DNA of 64,000 nt from JALZKA01 sp963701205. Its GTDB lineage: Bacteria > Actinomycetota > Thermoleophilia > Solirubrobacterales > 70-9. Every line of letters begins with the position of its first letter. Positions within the stretch are counted from its first letter, which is position 1. Made by a program: the position numbers and the translations under genes. The notes under the pieces were generated by a model that saw only the letters and a list, made by a program, of their open reading frames with translations, did no database searches and was not told the origin of the DNA. Shown piece after piece: positions 62,266-64,000 of the stretch. Where the stretch lies: positions 682,001 through 746,000 of the forward strand of contig OY969575.1 in the NCBI GenBank assembly GCA_963701205.1. The letters run 5' to 3'.

Positions 62266-62583
62266 GTGAACGAGCGCCCCGCTGATGTCCTGCGCAAGAC
62301 CGCCCCCGGGCGGATGTTTCGCTTGGTCAAGCTGGCGTCATGGATCGAGTTGGGCCTGTTCGGTGCCCTCCTCGTCGTCTGGCTTGTGCCGGGACTGGAG
62401 CGCGAGACGTTCTATGCGGGCCTGGCACACGGGATTGGGTACATCGCGCTGGCGGCGTTGATCTGGGTCACGGTCCTGCGACGGGAGGCTCCCTACACGC
62501 TGCTGGCAGCCACGCTGACTCCCGTCGGCCCGGTCGGCAGCGTCATCGCGATCGCCTATCTCGAACGTCGCGAACCCGCCTAA
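62266..62583 (+). CDS. DUF3817-like small membrane protein
   Basis: Protein of 105 residues from GTG 62266 with three hydrophobic segments: LASWIELGLFGALLVVWLVP, LAHGIGYIALAALIWVTVL and TLLAATLTPVGPVGSVIAIA. The order and the central H-G in a helix followed by a short basic loop resemble DUF3817 proteins. Function unknown. An upstream GTG at 62210 in the same frame is possible, but the added residues show no signal. Followed by the small-RNA candidate region. Confidence 0.6.
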   Translation: MNERPADVLRKTAPGRMFRLVKLASWIELGLFGALLVVWLVPGLERETFYAGLAHGIGYIALAALIWVTVLRREAPYTLLAATLTPVGPVGSVIAIAYLERREPA

Positions 62584-62596
62584 CCGCAGCAAACTG

Positions 62597-62626
62597 TTGA
62601 CACAGCCACTCCGAATCGGTCAGAAT
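62597..62626 (+). promoter_or_regulatory. Possible promoter of the small-RNA candidate
   Basis: A consensus -35 TTGACA at 62597-62602, then CAGAAT at 62621-62626 after 18 bases. The -10 box is poor, so this is tentative, but it precedes the structured region below in the right direction. Confidence 0.35.
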
Positions 62627-62634
62627 TGGAGGGC

Positions 62635-62812
62635 TAGCAGGGAGAGATGGGACCAATAGGGACTTCACGAAGTTCGTCCCCGGGCAGTCCCGCCTTCCGG
62701 GGGCGATCGCGTCGGCATCCCTCCCTGGCTACCGACGCGCTGGGCGTTGGGCGCGGGCCGTGTGGACCCCCTGCCTCCCACGGCCCCGCCCCGCCCGTTC
62801 TGGCGGGGCCCC
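62635..62812 (+). ncRNA. Candidate 6C-like small RNA
   Basis: Three consecutive hairpins lie in a gene-free interval. Hairpin 1: 8-bp stem CGCGTCGG (62708-62715) with its exact complement (62732-62739), loop CATCCCTCCCTGGCTA. Hairpin 2: 8-bp stem GGGCCGTG (62755-62762) with its complement (62779-62786), loop TGGACCCCCTGCCTCC. Hairpin 3: GCCCCGCC (62788-62795) with its complement (62802-62809), terminator-like. Two equal stems with C-rich 16-base loops followed by a terminator match the layout of the actinobacterial 6C RNA, although neither loop has six C in a row. A further stem, GGGAC (62659-62663) with GTCCC (62676-62680), lies 5'. Ends are approximate. Confidence 0.45.
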
Positions 62813-62834
62813 GGGCGCGGGAGGGCAAAAGCCT

Positions 62835-64000
<1,166 letters not shown>

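Overview
The window is high-GC, gene-dense chromosomal DNA of an actinomycete. Supporting signs are a fused 2-oxoglutarate dehydrogenase (E2 plus E1 in one chain), a decaprenyl-phosphate phosphoribosyltransferase, an AgpS/Acr-type lipid cluster, a cysteine-free ribosomal protein S4, and many GTG/TTG starts with ATGA-type overlaps. A deep lineage such as Thermoleophilia (Solirubrobacterales-like) fits best, but this is inference: no rRNA or tRNA gene is in the window. I see no prophage, IS element, CRISPR array or plasmid function.

Layout. 1-9.1 kb: MFS permease and flavin monooxygenase, secreted GH26-like hydrolase, SDR, LemA/DUF2207 pair, P450. 9.1-12.2 kb: TetR-cupin-methyltransferase operon with a near-consensus promoter, DUF1330 protein, divergent sigma-like gene. 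12.2-16.5 kb: UDP-sugar epimerase/decarboxylase, two glycosyltransferases, ATP-grasp protein. 16.5-21.5 kb: methylmalonyl-CoA mutase catalytic subunit, degenerate HD-GYP protein, acyl-CoA carboxylase beta subunit, rpsD. 21.5-25.3 kb: secreted phosphoesterase with an RTX-like tail, ornithine-cyclodeaminase-like enzyme, dodecin. 25.4-33.1 kb: sulfate assimilation (sulfite/nitrite reductase, APS reductase, ATP sulfurylase, APS kinase), then PlsC, a PHP phosphoesterase, an Rrf2 regulator and a TauE/SafE exporter. 33-38 kb: acyl-CoA dehydrogenase, APH-like kinase and HAD protein, the separate parts of the vertebrate ACAD10 fusion, around a secreted S15-like hydrolase. 38-50 kb: trypsin-like protease, membrane proteins, DEAD-box helicase, quinone reductase, PfkB kinase, citrate synthase, a paired acyl-CoA dehydrogenase set. 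50.2-55.8 kb: a leftward fatty-acyl-CoA reductase, SDR, alkylglycerone-phosphate synthase, UbiA cluster that looks like an ether-lipid module. 55.9-64 kb: lipoprotein, the 1447-residue Kgd/OdhA-like fusion with two lipoyl domains, a DUF559 endonuclease-like gene bounded by palindromic repeats, a 6C-like small RNA candidate, and the 3' part of aconitase.

Structure not explained by genes. A 45-bp palindromic repeat (20-bp arms, 3-base loop) occurs four times between genes. Two copies bound the DUF559 gene exactly, one holding its start codon in the loop and the other its stop codon. Four otherwise good genes (DUF2207, phosphoesterase, APS reductase, a membrane protein) carry single-base frame breaks. 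Indels in the assembly are the likeliest cause, so these genes should be checked before being called broken.
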